DNA of 64,000 nt from Cystobacter fuscus (GCF_002305875.1 NZ_CP022098.1:4712001-4776000), one strand, 5' to 3'; shown: positions 34,400-43,988, numbered from the stretch's first letter. Made by a program: numbers and translations. Notes: generated from the sequence alone by a model not told the origin.

Positions 34400-35560
34400 T
34401 CAGTGGGCGACCTCGGACGGGCCCGAGGCCGCTTCGGGTGACGCCGCGTCGGGCGGTGGCTCCTGTGCCTCGCGGCAGAACGCGAGCTGCTTCTGGATGA
34501 CGTCCAGGGGAACGGCCATCTCCAGGCCGAACGAGTCCCCGCCGGGACGCACCTTGGCGAAGTCCAGCAACTGCGCGAGCTCGGTGTTGCCCTCCGCCTG
34601 GGCCCTCATCCGCGCGAGCGACAGTGCTCCACCGAGCGACTTGCCCAGGTCGGTCACCAGCGCCGCGTCCGCGCCCTTCACCTGCGCCGTCATCGCGAAG
34701 TCCGAACTCGCGTCCACGTGCAGTTCCACGTTCTGCGCCACGGACGCGAGCCTGTCCGCCAGCTCCTTCTGCTCCGGGGGGAAGAGCTTGCGCAGCTGCT
34801 CCACGGAGAGCACCCCGTACATCTCGCCATAGGTGCTGTTCTCGGAGATGACCGGCGGCTCGTCCGGGCCCCGTCCTTCCACCCGGTCGATGATGTCCTT
34901 GATGCCATTCAAGCCATCCGGTCTGAAGCCAAACATCAACATCTGATCATTCCAGGTACCCACCGACAAGCCCTGGCGTTGGGCCACGCCGCCATCGGGG
35001 AGTGGGCGGGAGCGCCCGAGCTCGAAGAGGCTCGCGCTGTCTCCGTAGCTCGCCGAGCCATCGCGGGCGAGCAACTCCTTGAGGCGGGGGTCGCCGAAGT
35101 TCCCCGAGACGATCAGCCCATCATCCGTGATGACCAGACGATCCAGATCCTTCAGGGGATCCACGCCCGTTGTCTGTTTGAAGCGCTCCAGCTCCTTGCC
35201 GCCGCGGTTCATCAGACACTCCAGCAGCAGCTCCCCGATGGGCGAGTAACGCAGGGCATTGGCCTCGATGACCACCGCCGTCTTTCCCGCCCCCCGGGGC
35301 AGCGCCGCCAGCAGCGGATCCCTCGGCTTCTTTGGCTCGCTCTCCGTACCCGGCGCCAGCGCCACCCCGGCGTCCTGGGGCATCACGTACGTGCGTCGGC
35401 GCTCCACGCGCTCGCGCTCCTGGGGCCGCAGCCTGCGCGGGAACTCCACCTTCGGCGCGGCGGAGGCCTCGTCCTCTCCCTGTCCGGACAACATCAACCA
35501 CGCGGCCAGGATGAACAGCGCTCCCGCCAGGGCGAGCCACATTCCACGTTGGCGCTTCAT
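34400..35560 (-). CDS. Membrane-anchored hypothetical protein of the ABC operon
   Basis: 386 residues. A single N-terminal membrane segment (about 7-25, MWLALAGALFILAAWLML) with a short positive cytoplasmic end predicts an anchored periplasmic domain. The rest alternates strands and helices, with Gly/Asp-rich loops (DGLIVSGNFGDPRLKEL) and an acidic Ala/Pro tail. No catalytic motif seen; I do not recognise the family. Its ATG overlaps the permease stop by one base (TGATG at 35562-35558), so the protein is translationally coupled to the ABC exporter and probably works with it as an extracytoplasmic partner or as cargo. It is the third and last gene of the operon. Confidence 0.6.
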   Translation of the reverse strand: MKRQRGMWLALAGALFILAAWLMLSGQGEDEASAAPKVEFPRRLRPQERERVERRRTYVMPQDAGVALAPGTESEPKKPRDPLLAALPRGAGKTAVVIEANALRYSPIGELLLECLMNRGGKELERFKQTTGVDPLKDLDRLVITDDGLIVSGNFGDPRLKELLARDGSASYGDSASLFELGRSRPLPDGGVAQRQGLSVGTWNDQMLMFGFRPDGLNGIKDIIDRVEGRGPDEPPVISENSTYGEMYGVLSVEQLRKLFPPEQKELADRLASVAQNVELHVDASSDFAMTAQVKGADAALVTDLGKSLGGALSLARMRAQAEGNTELAQLLDFAKVRPGGDSFGLEMAVPLDVIQKQLAFCREAQEPPPDAASPEAASGPSEVAH

Positions 35561-36396
35561 CAGTAATCCTTCCCCTCGAACCACCAGAAGCCCAGGGACA
35601 ATACGCCCAGGCCGAACACGAACACCCCCGCGAGCAACATCGCCAGCGAGTCCACCGTCAGGGGCACCGAGGCCGCCAGGTCCATGCTCGCGCTGGCCAG
35701 CGCCGACAGGCGCGGCAGCACCAACGTCACGCCCCGGAAGGCGGCGCGCATGGGCCCCTCCTCGATGAAGGGCGAGATGTTCGTGCGGTAGCCCGCCACC
35801 ACCCCGAGCACCAGCGTGAGCCCGCCCATGGCCGCGCACAGCGCCGGGCTGCGCACCAGCGTCGCCGTCGTCAGCATCACCGCGTACACCGCCGCGAAGC
35901 TCACGCACGCGAGCAGGGCGGCGATGAGTGGCCCCGTCGTCCAGTAGCCCGTCTTCACCCCGAAGATGAGCACCAGCCCCAGCGAGCCGTACACCGAGCC
36001 GGCCAGCGCGAGCGTCATCACCCCGAGGAAGGTGCCCGCCAGCAGATGCCAGCGGCGCAGGGGCAGGGCGAGCAGGTGCTCGACACGGCCCGGCGACAGC
36101 AGGCTCGGCGCGAAGTCCGAGCACGCCACGATGCCAAACAGGATGCCTCCGTAGAAGACGAGGCTCGCGGCCGCCATGAACACGGGCCGCAGGGCCACGT
36201 CCACCGCGACGATGTCCCGGGACATCACCTTGCCGAACAGCCGCGAGGCCGCCAGCGCCCCATCCACCACCTCGATGCGCAGGCTGAGCGCCACGGTCAC
36301 CAGCACTCCGGTGACACCCAGCAGGAAGGCGAGGATGAACTTGCGCGAGGCCGCCTCGCGCAACACGTAGCCCGCGATGCCCACCACGCCCCTCAT
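35560..36396 (-). CDS. ABC transporter permease
   Basis: 278 residues with about six predicted membrane helices (for example LAFLLGVTGVLVTVALSL, MAAASLVFYGGILFGIVA, LAAVYAVMLTTATLV type segments). It resembles ABC-2 type permeases used for export or for gliding and membrane-protein complexes. A conserved feature of the type is the cytoplasmic SPGRVEHLLALPLRRWHLLAG segment between helices 2 and 3, the likely contact for the ATPase. The start ATG 36396 overlaps the ATPase stop (ATGA), and its stop overlaps the next start. Substrate unknown. Confidence 0.85.
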   Translation of the reverse strand: MRGVVGIAGYVLREAASRKFILAFLLGVTGVLVTVALSLRIEVVDGALAASRLFGKVMSRDIVAVDVALRPVFMAAASLVFYGGILFGIVACSDFAPSLLSPGRVEHLLALPLRRWHLLAGTFLGVMTLALAGSVYGSLGLVLIFGVKTGYWTTGPLIAALLACVSFAAVYAVMLTTATLVRSPALCAAMGGLTLVLGVVAGYRTNISPFIEEGPMRAAFRGVTLVLPRLSALASASMDLAASVPLTVDSLAMLLAGVFVFGLGVLSLGFWWFEGKDY

Positions 36397-37301
36397 GCCG
36401 CCACCTCCATGGCCGAGGCCAACACCGTCTCCAGATCCTGCGCGTCGCGCTTGAGCTCCACCAGCAGCGCCCCCGCGGCGCGCGCCTTGTCCAACGCCGC
36501 GTTCAGCCCCGTCGCGTCCACCGCCTCCACGACATACCTCCCCTCGGGCCCCGCCGCCGTGAAGCCCGCGCGCGCGAGCGCCTCGGCGTCCGCGCCCGGC
36601 TCGAAGCGCGCCAGCCATCGGCTCTGGCTCGACGCCAGCTCCCCGAGCCGTCCCTCGCGCAGCACCTGGCCCCGGGCGAGGATCGCCACCCGATCACACA
36701 CCCGCTCGGTCTCCGCGAGCAGGTGTGAGTTGAGGAAGAGCGTGGTGCCGCGCCGCACCTCCTCCTGGAGCAGCCGCCGCACCTCCACCCGGCCCAGGGG
36801 ATCGATGCCGTCGGTGGGCTCGTCCAGGATGAGCAGCTCGGGCTCGCCCAACAGCGCCGCCGCGAGCCCCAGCCGCTGGCGCATGCCCTTGGAGTAGCCG
36901 CCGATGCGCCGCTCCAGCGCGTCCCCGAGCCCCACGCGCTCGAGCAGCCGGGGGATTGCGGCCCGCTCCGGCTCCATCCCCTTGAGCCGCGCCACGGTGG
37001 CGAGGAACGCCCGCGGCTTCCAGGAGCCGGGCAGGTGCAGGCGCTCGGGCAGGTACCCGATGCGCGCGCGGATGCGGGGATCCTCCGGCGAGCCCCCCAA
37101 CACCCGCACCGTGCCCGCCGTGGGCTGCACGATGCCCAGGATGCTCTTGATGAAGGTCGTCTTCCCCGCGCCATTCGGTCCGATCAACCCGAACGCACTG
37201 CCCGCGGGGACGCGCAGATCCACCCCCCGGAGCGCCTCATGACCCGGGCGGAACGCACGCCGGTAGGTCTTCTGCAATCCCACGACTTCGATGGCCGTCA
37301 C
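36393..37301 (-). CDS. ABC transporter ATP-binding protein
   Basis: 302 residues. A complete ABC ATPase: Walker A GPNGAGKTT, Q-loop region, signature YSKGMRQRLGLA, Walker B LLILDEPTDGIDP and the switch His in NSHLLAE. The C-terminal 80 residues form the extra domain usual in ABC-2 type exporters of the CcmA/NatA group. The start is GTG 37301; no Shine-Dalgarno is visible there but the N-terminus (MTAIEVVGLQKTYRR) is the expected one. It leads a three-gene operon with the permease and an anchored protein. M. xanthus uses related transporters for gliding, but no gliding-specific feature is visible here. Confidence 0.92.
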   Translation of the reverse strand: MTAIEVVGLQKTYRRAFRPGHEALRGVDLRVPAGSAFGLIGPNGAGKTTFIKSILGIVQPTAGTVRVLGGSPEDPRIRARIGYLPERLHLPGSWKPRAFLATVARLKGMEPERAAIPRLLERVGLGDALERRIGGYSKGMRQRLGLAAALLGEPELLILDEPTDGIDPLGRVEVRRLLQEEVRRGTTLFLNSHLLAETERVCDRVAILARGQVLREGRLGELASSQSRWLARFEPGADAEALARAGFTAAGPEGRYVVEAVDATGLNAALDKARAAGALLVELKRDAQDLETVLASAMEVAA

Positions 37302-37550
37302 GAGGGGATTCTACGCTGGAGTCCACGAGGCATTTCCGTGGAGGTGCCCGTGGGGCGGGCGGGCTGCCGGGCCCCTGTCCGGTGCGTAGGAGACCGGGCG
37401 CGCATGAATTGCACGTCCTGGAAACTCCGTTTCGCACTTTCTTTCGGGGTGACCCTGACTCTCCGTCCTACCACCCTCGTGTTTTCGCGGTGTTGCGCGC
37501 CGAGGCGGTATGGCGCGCGGTGTGCAGCGTCCCGTCTTCCAGGAGGAACC

Positions 37551-37766
37551 ATGACCATGCTCATGAGCGATTGGATGGAGCAGGAACTGCGTGCGGCCCG
37601 TCGCGAACTGGCCTCGGCCGAGCGGGAGCTGCGGGCCAACACCGAGGCGGCCCGGACGCGCTATGCCCGCGCGCTCCACGAGGCGGACCTCGCCGAGCGC
37701 CGCGCCGCGCGCCAGGCCCGGGAGCACGGGCTACCGGGGATCGGCTGGCGCCTGGCCGCTGTCTAG
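37551..37766 (+). CDS. Small coiled-coil protein
   Basis: 71 residues. After MTMLMSDWMEQELR nearly the whole chain is a charged amphipathic helix (Ala, Arg, Glu, Leu) in heptad-like order up to about residue 58, then GLPGIGWRLAAV. Confidence that it is a gene comes from the strong AGGAGG (37541-37546) 5 bases before the ATG. Function unknown; there is no membrane segment. hemB starts 69 bases downstream on the same strand, but a promoter-like AT-rich stretch lies between them. Confidence 0.55.
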   Translation: MTMLMSDWMEQELRAARRELASAERELRANTEAARTRYARALHEADLAERRAARQAREHGLPGIGWRLAAV

Positions 37767-37835
37767 CCAGCCCGAGCCGGGCCACCCCCAGGACAATTCT
37801 TTTCGCGGGCCGCCGTCGGTTTATACCGTCGCTCC

Positions 37836-38807
37836 ATGGCCTTTCCGATTCACCGCCCCCGGCGGCTGCGCCGCACCGCGGCCCTTCGTGAGATGGTGCG
37901 CGAGACGACGCTCGCGCCCTCCAACTTCATCTACCCGCTCTTCGTCGTGGAGGGGCGGGACGTGCGCCGGCCCATCGCGTCCATGCCGGGCATCTTCAAT
38001 CTGTCGCTCGAGCATGCGCTCGCCGAGGCCCGCCAGGCCTACGCGCTGGGCGTGAAGTCGGTGATCCTCTTCGGCATCCCCGACCACAAGGACGCCCGCG
38101 GCTCGCAGGCCTACGCGCGCGAGGGAATCGTCCAGCGCGCCGTGCGTGAGCTCAAGAGCGCCCTGCCGGACCTGATCGTCATCGTGGACGTGTGCCTGTG
38201 CGAGTACACGGACCACGGCCACTGTGGCGTCATCGAGGGCGGCCATGTCGTCAACGACGACACCCTGCCCCTGCTCGCGAAGATGGCCGTCACGTGCGCC
38301 CAGGCGGGCGCGGACATCATCGCCCCCTCGGACATGATGGATGGGCGCGTGGCCGCCATCCGCTCGGCGCTCGACGAGGTGCGCCTCACCGACGTACCCA
38401 TCATGGCCTACTCCGCCAAGTACGCCTCGGGCTTCTACGGGCCCTTCCGCGAGGCCGCCCAGAGCACGCCCCAGTTCGGCGATCGCCGTGGCTACCAGAT
38501 GGATCCCGGCAACGCGCGCGAGGCCCTGCGCGAGGTGGACCTGGACCTGGAGGAGGGCGCGGACATGGTCATGGTCAAGCCCGCCCTGTCCTACCTGGAC
38601 ATCATCCGGGTGATCCGCGATCGCGTGGACGTGCCCGTGGTGGCCTACAACGTGTCCGGCGAGTACTCCATGGTGAAGGCCGCCGCCCAGAACGGGTGGA
38701 TCGACGGGGATCGGCTGATGCTGGAGATTCTCACCTCCATCAAGCGCGCCGGCGCCGAGCAGATCATCACCTACCACGCGCTCGAGGCGTCGAAGTTGCT
38801 CGGCTGA
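37836..38807 (+). CDS. hemB: Delta-aminolevulinic acid dehydratase (porphobilinogen synthase)
   Basis: 323 residues. It condenses two 5-aminolevulinate molecules to porphobilinogen in haem and corrinoid synthesis. The two active-site lysines are Lys195 ([14 protein letters not shown]) and the Schiff-base Lys248 ([11 protein letters not shown]). The metal-binding Cys120, Cys122 and Cys130 ([14 protein letters not shown]) mark a zinc-dependent form. The length is normal. ATG 37836 fits the family N-terminus, although no clear ribosome-binding site precedes it. No other haem gene is nearby. Confidence 0.96.
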   Translation: MAFPIHRPRRLRRTAALREMVRETTLAPSNFIYPLFVVEGRDVRRPIASMPGIFNLSLEHALAEARQAYALGVKSVILFGIPDHKDARGSQAYAREGIVQRAVRELKSALPDLIVIVDVCLCEYTDHGHCGVIEGGHVVNDDTLPLLAKMAVTCAQAGADIIAPSDMMDGRVAAIRSALDEVRLTDVPIMAYSAKYASGFYGPFREAAQSTPQFGDRRGYQMDPGNAREALREVDLDLEEGADMVMVKPALSYLDIIRVIRDRVDVPVVAYNVSGEYSMVKAAAQNGWIDGDRLMLEILTSIKRAGAEQIITYHALEASKLLG

Positions 38808-38881
38808 CGTCCCACTCGGAAACGCTCTCACGGGGGCTTGCGTTCACCCCCCCACCTGAGGGCAAAGATCTGGAACTGGCC

Positions 38882-39424
38882 ATGGCCCCCCGCAAGAAGA
38901 AACGGCCCCCGTCCCGCAAGGCGGCACTCCCCCCGGCACCCCGGCGCACCTCGCGCGCGGGCAAGCGTCCCGGGGCCGTGCGTGCCGCCGTTGCCCCCGC
39001 CCCCGTGCGTGCCCTGCAGTACAAGGTCGTCGAGCTGTCCACCGTCGACGAGGGCACGCTGGAGCGCACCGTGAACGAGTGGAGCGCTCAGGGTTGGAAC
39101 CTGGATGGCGTGCAGTTCGCCATGCGCGAGTCCTCCAAGCGGCCCGCCATGGCGTTCGTCTTCTTCACCCGCGAGGGGGCGCCGGCGGCGCATGACGTGG
39201 AGGCCGCGCGCGGCCGCCTGCGCGAGATGGCCGAGACGGGCTCGCCCTCCGCGCGGCTTCTGGCCTCGCCGGACTTCACCGGCAACGCCGCCGCGTCCTC
39301 CTCGGAGTATGTCTACTCGCGGCCCCCGGGCATGGTGAGCGCGCACGAGCGGCTCGCGCAGCTCGCGGGCCTGGACGAGCCGGAGCGCCCCGAGCGGGGC
39401 CTCATCCTGGAGCCCGACGAGTGA
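38882..39424 (+). CDS. DUF4177 domain protein
   Basis: 180 residues. A basic, Pro/Ala/Arg-rich N-terminus (1-40, MAPRKKKRPPSRKAAL) precedes a DUF4177 domain (about 44-98, QYKVVELSTVDEGTLERTVNEWSAQGWNL). A disordered acidic tail ends the protein. DUF4177 is a small alpha/beta domain of unknown role. The stop overlaps the RDD gene start (GTGA at 39421-39424), so it is translated with that gene and the ATP-grasp gene. The basic N-terminus could bind nucleic acid or membrane phosphate; this is only a suggestion. Confidence 0.7.
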   Translation: MAPRKKKRPPSRKAALPPAPRRTSRAGKRPGAVRAAVAPAPVRALQYKVVELSTVDEGTLERTVNEWSAQGWNLDGVQFAMRESSKRPAMAFVFFTREGAPAAHDVEAARGRLREMAETGSPSARLLASPDFTGNAAASSSEYVYSRPPGMVSAHERLAQLAGLDEPERPERGLILEPDE

Positions 39425-40053
39425 GTGCTGCCCCGGAGTTGTACGCCTCCTCGCGCCGCCATGGCCTGCGCGTGGTGGACGAGAAGGAGGCCGCCGGCTC
39501 GCCCTATCCCAAGGCCTCGCTGTGGCTGCGGCTGGGCGCGCGCCTGGTGGACGTGCTCGTGGCCTGGGGCTTCTACGTCGTGGGCGGCGGGGCGGGCAGT
39601 GTGCTGGCGCTGCTCTTCCTGCTGCTGGCCGACGGCATGCTCCAGGGCCAGAGCGTGGGCAAGCGCATCTTCGGCGTGAAGGTCATGCACCTGCCCACGC
39701 GCTCGGCCGCGCGCCACCGCGACAGCACCTTGCGCAACGCGCCCCTGGCCCTCATCGTCCTGCTCGGGATGATGCCCGAGCCCCTGGGCCGCGTGGCCTT
39801 CCTCGCCGGGCTCGTCGTCATCGGCGGCGTGGAGGCCCTGCGCGTGGTGAGGGATCCCCTGGGCTGGAGGCTCGGAGACACCTGGGCCCAGACCCAGGTG
39901 GTGGACGGCAAGGTCGTCGCCGGGGCCACCACCGCCGTTCGTTCGCCCGTGACGCCCGCGCGCGTCCCGGGCCGTTTCCTGTCCGCGGCCCGGGTGCGCC
40001 GGGGCCGCTCATTTCAGAAGTCCACAAGGGGAAAGCCGTGCGCATCGCGCTGA
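39421..40053 (+). CDS. RDD-family membrane protein
   Basis: 210 residues. The RDD domain spans about 30-165: the Arg and Asp of [15 protein letters not shown], two or three membrane helices (near 40-72 and 108-135), and [14 protein letters not shown], which is the family's second motif. RDD proteins are small membrane proteins, in some cases implicated in Na+/Li+ transport, mostly uncharacterised. A basic tail ([15 protein letters not shown]) overlaps the start of the ATP-grasp gene by 16 bases. The start is GTG 39421, inside the previous stop. Confidence 0.75.
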   Translation: MSAAPELYASSRRHGLRVVDEKEAAGSPYPKASLWLRLGARLVDVLVAWGFYVVGGGAGSVLALLFLLLADGMLQGQSVGKRIFGVKVMHLPTRSAARHRDSTLRNAPLALIVLLGMMPEPLGRVAFLAGLVVIGGVEALRVVRDPLGWRLGDTWAQTQVVDGKVVAGATTAVRSPVTPARVPGRFLSAARVRRGRSFQKSTRGKPCASR

Positions 40054-42224
40054 CGTACAACCTCAAGCTGTCCGACTCGGAAGAAGAGGCGGAGTTCGAC
40101 TCCCAGGAGACGGTGAACACGCTGGCCGCGGCCATCGAGCGGCTCGGCCACCGGCTGGAGCGCTTCGAGGTGAGTGGACCCGCCTCGCGCACCGTGGCCC
40201 GCCTGGAGGCCTACAGCCCGGATCTCATCTTCAACATCGCCGAGGGCCGCCGGGGCCGCTTCCGCGAGGCCTTCTATCCCGCGCTCTTCGAGGAGCTGGG
40301 CTTCGCCTATACGGGCTCGGACGCCTACGCGCTGGCCGTCACCCTGGACAAGCAGCTCACCAAGCTGGTGCTCAGCAAGCACGGCATCCGCACCCCGGGC
40401 TGGCAGTTCGTCGAGCACCTCAACGAGCTGAAGGTCGAGGAGCTGCGCTTTCCCGTCATCATCAAGCCCAACTTCGAGGGCTCCTCCAAGGGCATCACCC
40501 AGGACTCGGTGGCCGAGACCGTCGAGGAGGCCCGGACGAAGGTGGCCCACGCCCTCTCGCGCTACCCCAATGGCGTGCTGGTGGAGGAGTTCATCCGGGG
40601 CACCGACATCACCGTGCCGTACCTCGCGGCGGTGCAGAACGATCATGACGGCGTGCTCAGCCCGGTGTCCTACGACATCGATCCGGCCGCCATCGCCGGG
40701 CGCAAGTACGACATCTACGACTACGAGCTGAAGACGAAGCGCGAGAGCGCCGTCAAGGTGCGTGCCCCGGCCCGGCTCCCGGTGAAGATGGTCGAGGAGC
40801 TGCGCGCGGCGTCCAAGAAGATCATCGCCGTGCTCGACTGCCGGGACCTGGGGCGCATCGACTTCCGGTTGAGCGACGCGGGCGTGCCCTACTTCCTGGA
40901 GCTCAACGCGCTGCCGAGCCTGGAGCAGGGCGCGGGCATCTACGCCTCCGCCGCGCTGGAAGGCGTGCACCTGGACGGCGTCGTCAACGCCATCATCCAG
41001 AGCGCGGCGCGGCGCTACAAGATCAAGGACGGCCGGCGCCAGGGCAAGCCCGCGCGCAAGACGGGCCCCCTGCGCGTGGGCTTCACCTACAACGTCAAGC
41101 GCGTGAAGCCCACGGCCGAGCCCGGAGCCACCGAGGACAGCGAGGCCGAGTACGACTCGCCCACCACGCTGCAGGCCATCCGCGAGGCCATCGCCTCGTG
41201 GGGCCACGAGGTGGTGGACCTGGAGGCCACGGCGGAACTGCCCAGCGTGCTCGCGAGCACCCCGCTGGACATCGTGTTCAACATCGCCGAGGGCTTCAAG
41301 GGCCGCAACCGCGAGAGCCAGGTGCCCGCGATGCTGGAGCTGTTGGACATCCCCTACACGGGCAGCGATCCGGCCACGCTCTCCATCGCGCTGGACAAGG
41401 CGCTGGCGAAGAAGATCGTCCGTCAGGCCGGCATCCACACGCCCATCTTCCAGCTCATGCACACGGGCAAGGAGCGGCTCAACAAGGAGTTCACCACCTT
41501 CCCGCTCATCGTGAAGCCGGTGGCGGAGGGCTCCTCCAAGGGCGTGGTGAGCAAGAGCGTGTGCGGCAACGAGGCGGAGCTGCGCGAGGTGGTGAAGGAG
41601 ATCGTGACGAAGTACCAGCAGCCCGCGCTCATCGAGGAGTACATCGGCGGACGCGAGTTCACCGTGGGCCTGCTCGGCGAGCGGCGCCCGCGCGTGCTGC
41701 CGCCGATGGAGATCGTCTTCCTGGACAAGGCGGAGAAGAACCCCATCTACAGCTTCCAGCACAAGCTGGATTGGAACGATCGCATCCGCTACGACGCGCC
41801 AGCGAAGCTGGAGCCCGCGCTGCTGGAGAAGCTGCGCGCGGCGGCGCGCGGCTCGTTCATGGCGCTGGGGTGCCGGGACGTGGCGCGCATCGACTTCCGC
41901 ATGGACGACAAGGGCCGGCTGTACTTCATCGAGTGCAACCCGCTGCCGGGCCTGACGCCGGGGTGGAGCGACCTGGTGCTCATCGCCCAGGGGGCGGGCA
42001 TGGACTACCGGGGGCTCATCGGGGAGATCATGGCCCCGGCCATCCGCCGCTACAAGGAGCGCGAGGCCCGGCGTGCCGCGGACGAGAGCGCCCTGATGAA
42101 GCTGGCGATGGAGAAGGCCGCCCAGGAGAAGGGCACTCCGTCCGAGGACAAGTCCACTGGGAACGGGAGTGGGGGAGGGGGCTCCTCCAGTGAGGCTTCG
42201 CCTCGCATGGAGATGAAGGCCTGA
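40038..42224 (+). CDS. Fused double ATP-grasp ligase, D-Ala-D-Ala ligase-like
   Basis: 728 residues built from two D-Ala-D-Ala ligase-like halves offset by about 350 residues. Copy 1: FNIAEG 65-70, TGSD 92-95, [10 protein letters not shown] 143-152, DF 275-276, and the metal-binding ELN 288-290. Copy 2: FNIAEG 414-419, TGSD 441-444, [10 protein letters not shown] 493-502, then RIDFRM and [11 protein letters not shown]. Both keep the ATP and Mg residues, so both may be active; copy 1 has lost the LPGLTPG substrate loop (it reads ALPSLEQG). ATP-grasp ligases form amide bonds between a carboxylate and an amine. The start is GTG 40038, with AAGGGG upstream. A low-complexity tail ends the protein. 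The product is unknown. Confidence 0.82.
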   Translation: MRIALTYNLKLSDSEEEAEFDSQETVNTLAAAIERLGHRLERFEVSGPASRTVARLEAYSPDLIFNIAEGRRGRFREAFYPALFEELGFAYTGSDAYALAVTLDKQLTKLVLSKHGIRTPGWQFVEHLNELKVEELRFPVIIKPNFEGSSKGITQDSVAETVEEARTKVAHALSRYPNGVLVEEFIRGTDITVPYLAAVQNDHDGVLSPVSYDIDPAAIAGRKYDIYDYELKTKRESAVKVRAPARLPVKMVEELRAASKKIIAVLDCRDLGRIDFRLSDAGVPYFLELNALPSLEQGAGIYASAALEGVHLDGVVNAIIQSAARRYKIKDGRRQGKPARKTGPLRVGFTYNVKRVKPTAEPGATEDSEAEYDSPTTLQAIREAIASWGHEVVDLEATAELPSVLASTPLDIVFNIAEGFKGRNRESQVPAMLELLDIPYTGSDPATLSIALDKALAKKIVRQAGIHTPIFQLMHTGKERLNKEFTTFPLIVKPVAEGSSKGVVSKSVCGNEAELREVVKEIVTKYQQPALIEEYIGGREFTVGLLGERRPRVLPPMEIVFLDKAEKNPIYSFQHKLDWNDRIRYDAPAKLEPALLEKLRAAARGSFMALGCRDVARIDFRMDDKGRLYFIECNPLPGLTPGWSDLVLIAQGAGMDYRGLIGEIMAPAIRRYKEREARRAADESALMKLAMEKAAQEKGTPSEDKSTGNGSGGGGSSSEASPRMEMKA

Positions 42225-42231
42225 GCGCCTC

Positions 42232-42258
42232 AGGCGGCGGGTTTGCTTCCCGCCGCCT
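42232..42258 (+). terminator. Terminator-like hairpin after the ATP-grasp gene
   Basis: AGGCGGCGGG (42232-42241) pairs perfectly with CCCGCCGCCT (42249-42258) around a 7-base loop. It starts 8 bases after the ATP-grasp stop and is the strongest stem in the window. It is followed by CCAAATAG rather than a T run. It separates the ATP-grasp operon from the ATPase/nuclease pair. Confidence 0.6.
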
Positions 42259-42351
42259 CCAAATAGAGAGAGGCTGCCCCCGCCTTGAGCGCGGCCCAAC
42301 CTAGGACGATTGCTTGACGGTCCCTCCGCCGCGCGGGACAAAAGGGGCGGT

Positions 42352-43428
42352 ATGTCCATCCAGCGCTTGCGCCTCACGGAGTTCAGCGTCTTCGAGAAGG
42401 CGGAGTTCGAATTCTGCCCGGGTATCAATGTCATCATTGGTGCCAACTCCACGGGCAAATCGCACTTGATGAAGCTGCTGTACGCGGGCCACCGGGTGGC
42501 GGAAGGTGCCGTGGCTGCCAAGCCGCCTCTGACCGACGAGGTTTTCAATCACCAGTTGGCGGAAAAACTCGCGGGCGTCTTCAAGCCGGAGGAGGGTGCA
42601 ATCGGCCGGTTGCGGAACCGGCGGCTAGGGCGTGGACGCGCGAAGGTTGCCATTGAGACGAATGAGGGCACGCTTTCCTTTGGGCTGAGTTCGCTCGGCA
42701 AGCTGACCGTGCAGGAGCGAAGCTGGGCTCCAGCTACTCCCGCTGTCTTCCTGCCCTCGCGAGAAGTTCTGGCGATGTACGAGGGTTTCGTCGCGGCCTA
42801 CGAAGCCCGTGAACTCTCGTTCGATGAGACCTACTACGACACGTGCAAGGCACTCGCGGCCTCGCAGTTGCGGGGGCCCCGGGGTACGCGCGCCGCCGAG
42901 TTGCTCGGACCCATCCTGGCCGCGTTGGGTGGAGACGTGCGGCTCATGGGCAATCGCTTCTATGTCATCCAGGCGAATGGAACATTCGAAGCGCATCTGG
43001 TCGCGGAGGGACTTCGCAAGATCGCGAGCGTGGCGCATCTGATCGCCAACGGCTCTCTGGTGGAGAACGGACTTCTGCTGTGGGACGAACCGGAGGCGAA
43101 CCTCAATCCGCGGCTCATCTCGCAAGTGGTGGAGTTCCTCCAAGCCTTCGCGCGTCGCGGTGTCCAGATCTTCCTCGCCAGCCATGACTACTTGCTGACG
43201 CAGAAGTTGTCTCTCGTGGCCGAGCACCCGCGTCAACAGGACGCGGTTGCCATGAAGTTCTTCAGCCTCTTCCGAGAGGGCAATGCCGTGCAAGTGGAGA
43301 GTGCTCCGACACTCGCTGGGTTGGAGCGCAATCCCATCCTCCAGGAGTTCGCGCGTCACTACGACGCCGAGGCCAATGCTTTCGCCCAATCCGCGGAGGT
43401 CATGACGCCGGAGGAGCCGACGGAATGA
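42352..43428 (+). CDS. SMC/OLD-like AAA ATPase of a two-gene module
   Basis: 358 residues. An ABC-type ATPase head without the long SMC coiled coil: Walker A GANSTGKS (30-37), Walker [14 protein letters not shown] (241-253, with Asp245 and Glu246), and a switch His278 in LASHD. The region before Walker B ([15 protein letters not shown]) replaces the usual LSGGQ, as in the AAA_21 family. Residues about 60-210 form an insertion of unknown fold. Such ATPases are common in anti-phage systems, where they control a nuclease partner. Codons show more A/T-ending choices than neighbours, consistent with transfer. ATG 42352 follows AAGGGG. The stop overlaps the next gene (ATGA at 43425-43428). Confidence 0.85.
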   Translation: MSIQRLRLTEFSVFEKAEFEFCPGINVIIGANSTGKSHLMKLLYAGHRVAEGAVAAKPPLTDEVFNHQLAEKLAGVFKPEEGAIGRLRNRRLGRGRAKVAIETNEGTLSFGLSSLGKLTVQERSWAPATPAVFLPSREVLAMYEGFVAAYEARELSFDETYYDTCKALAASQLRGPRGTRAAELLGPILAALGGDVRLMGNRFYVIQANGTFEAHLVAEGLRKIASVAHLIANGSLVENGLLLWDEPEANLNPRLISQVVEFLQAFARRGVQIFLASHDYLLTQKLSLVAEHPRQQDAVAMKFFSLFREGNAVQVESAPTLAGLERNPILQEFARHYDAEANAFAQSAEVMTPEEPTE

Positions 43429-43988
43429 GTCCGCCCCTCCCTATTGAAGAGGGCCGGTTGCGCTTCGAGTTCGATGCGCGGTGGCAGGACGCGGTGAAGT
43501 GGGATGACTCCCTGGCCTACCGCAAGGGAATCGGGAGCCTTCCAGACACGAAGGCGGTCGATATCCTCTGCCGTTCCAAAGGCCGCTGCGTCCTCATCGA
43601 GGTGAAGGATTTTCGGGGGCATCGAATCGAGAACAAGCCGCGGGTGGCCTCCGGTGCGTTACAGCAGGAAGTGGCCCTGAAGGTGCGTGACACCCTGGCG
43701 GGCGTCCTGGGGGCGGCGAGGCTCAACGCGGACGGTGGCTACTGGCAGCCCTACGCCAAGGCGTTGGTCTCGAGCGATGATGTGTATGTCGTGCTCTGGC
43801 TCGAGGAAGACTTCGCACCCCCCATGGGTCCCGGGACGCAGGAGCAGCGCTGGAAGACGCGCTTGTCCACGGTGCTCAACGTTCTCAAGCAACGACTGCA
43901 TTGGCTGACACCGAATGTTCTCGTGACCAGTGTGCGAGAAGTAAGCATGCTTCCGGGGGTGCAGGTGAGCAATCTCCCCCATCCGTGA
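43425..43988 (+). CDS. PD-(D/E)XK nuclease-like protein, partner of the ATPase
   Basis: 187 residues. The segment KAVDILC (Asp46) followed by VLIEVKDFRG (Glu59, Lys61) is the D...ExK core of PD-(D/E)XK nucleases; the spacing and the hydrophobic strands around it are typical. Glu8 and Glu9 near the N-terminus could supply the preceding helix Glu. The C-terminal half (TRLSTVLNVLKQRLHWLTPNVLVTSV) is helical then beta. No HNH or Toprim motif is present, which separates this pair from Septu-type and OLD-type systems. Its start overlaps the ATPase stop, so the two proteins are made together and probably form a complex. DNA cleavage is a prediction from the motif. Confidence 0.7.
   Translation: MSPPLPIEEGRLRFEFDARWQDAVKWDDSLAYRKGIGSLPDTKAVDILCRSKGRCVLIEVKDFRGHRIENKPRVASGALQQEVALKVRDTLAGVLGAARLNADGGYWQPYAKALVSSDDVYVVLWLEEDFAPPMGPGTQEQRWKTRLSTVLNVLKQRLHWLTPNVLVTSVREVSMLPGVQVSNLPHP

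Noticed and set aside
34057-34500. 147-codon plus-strand frame in the gap before the ABC operon
   Set aside because: No family resemblance, runs antisense into a coupled gene and has no convincing ribosome-binding site.
42314-42342. TTGACG and GACAAA as a promoter of the ATPase/nuclease pair
   Set aside because: The -10 match is poor and the start site would fall on the ATG, leaving no room for the ribosome-binding site.
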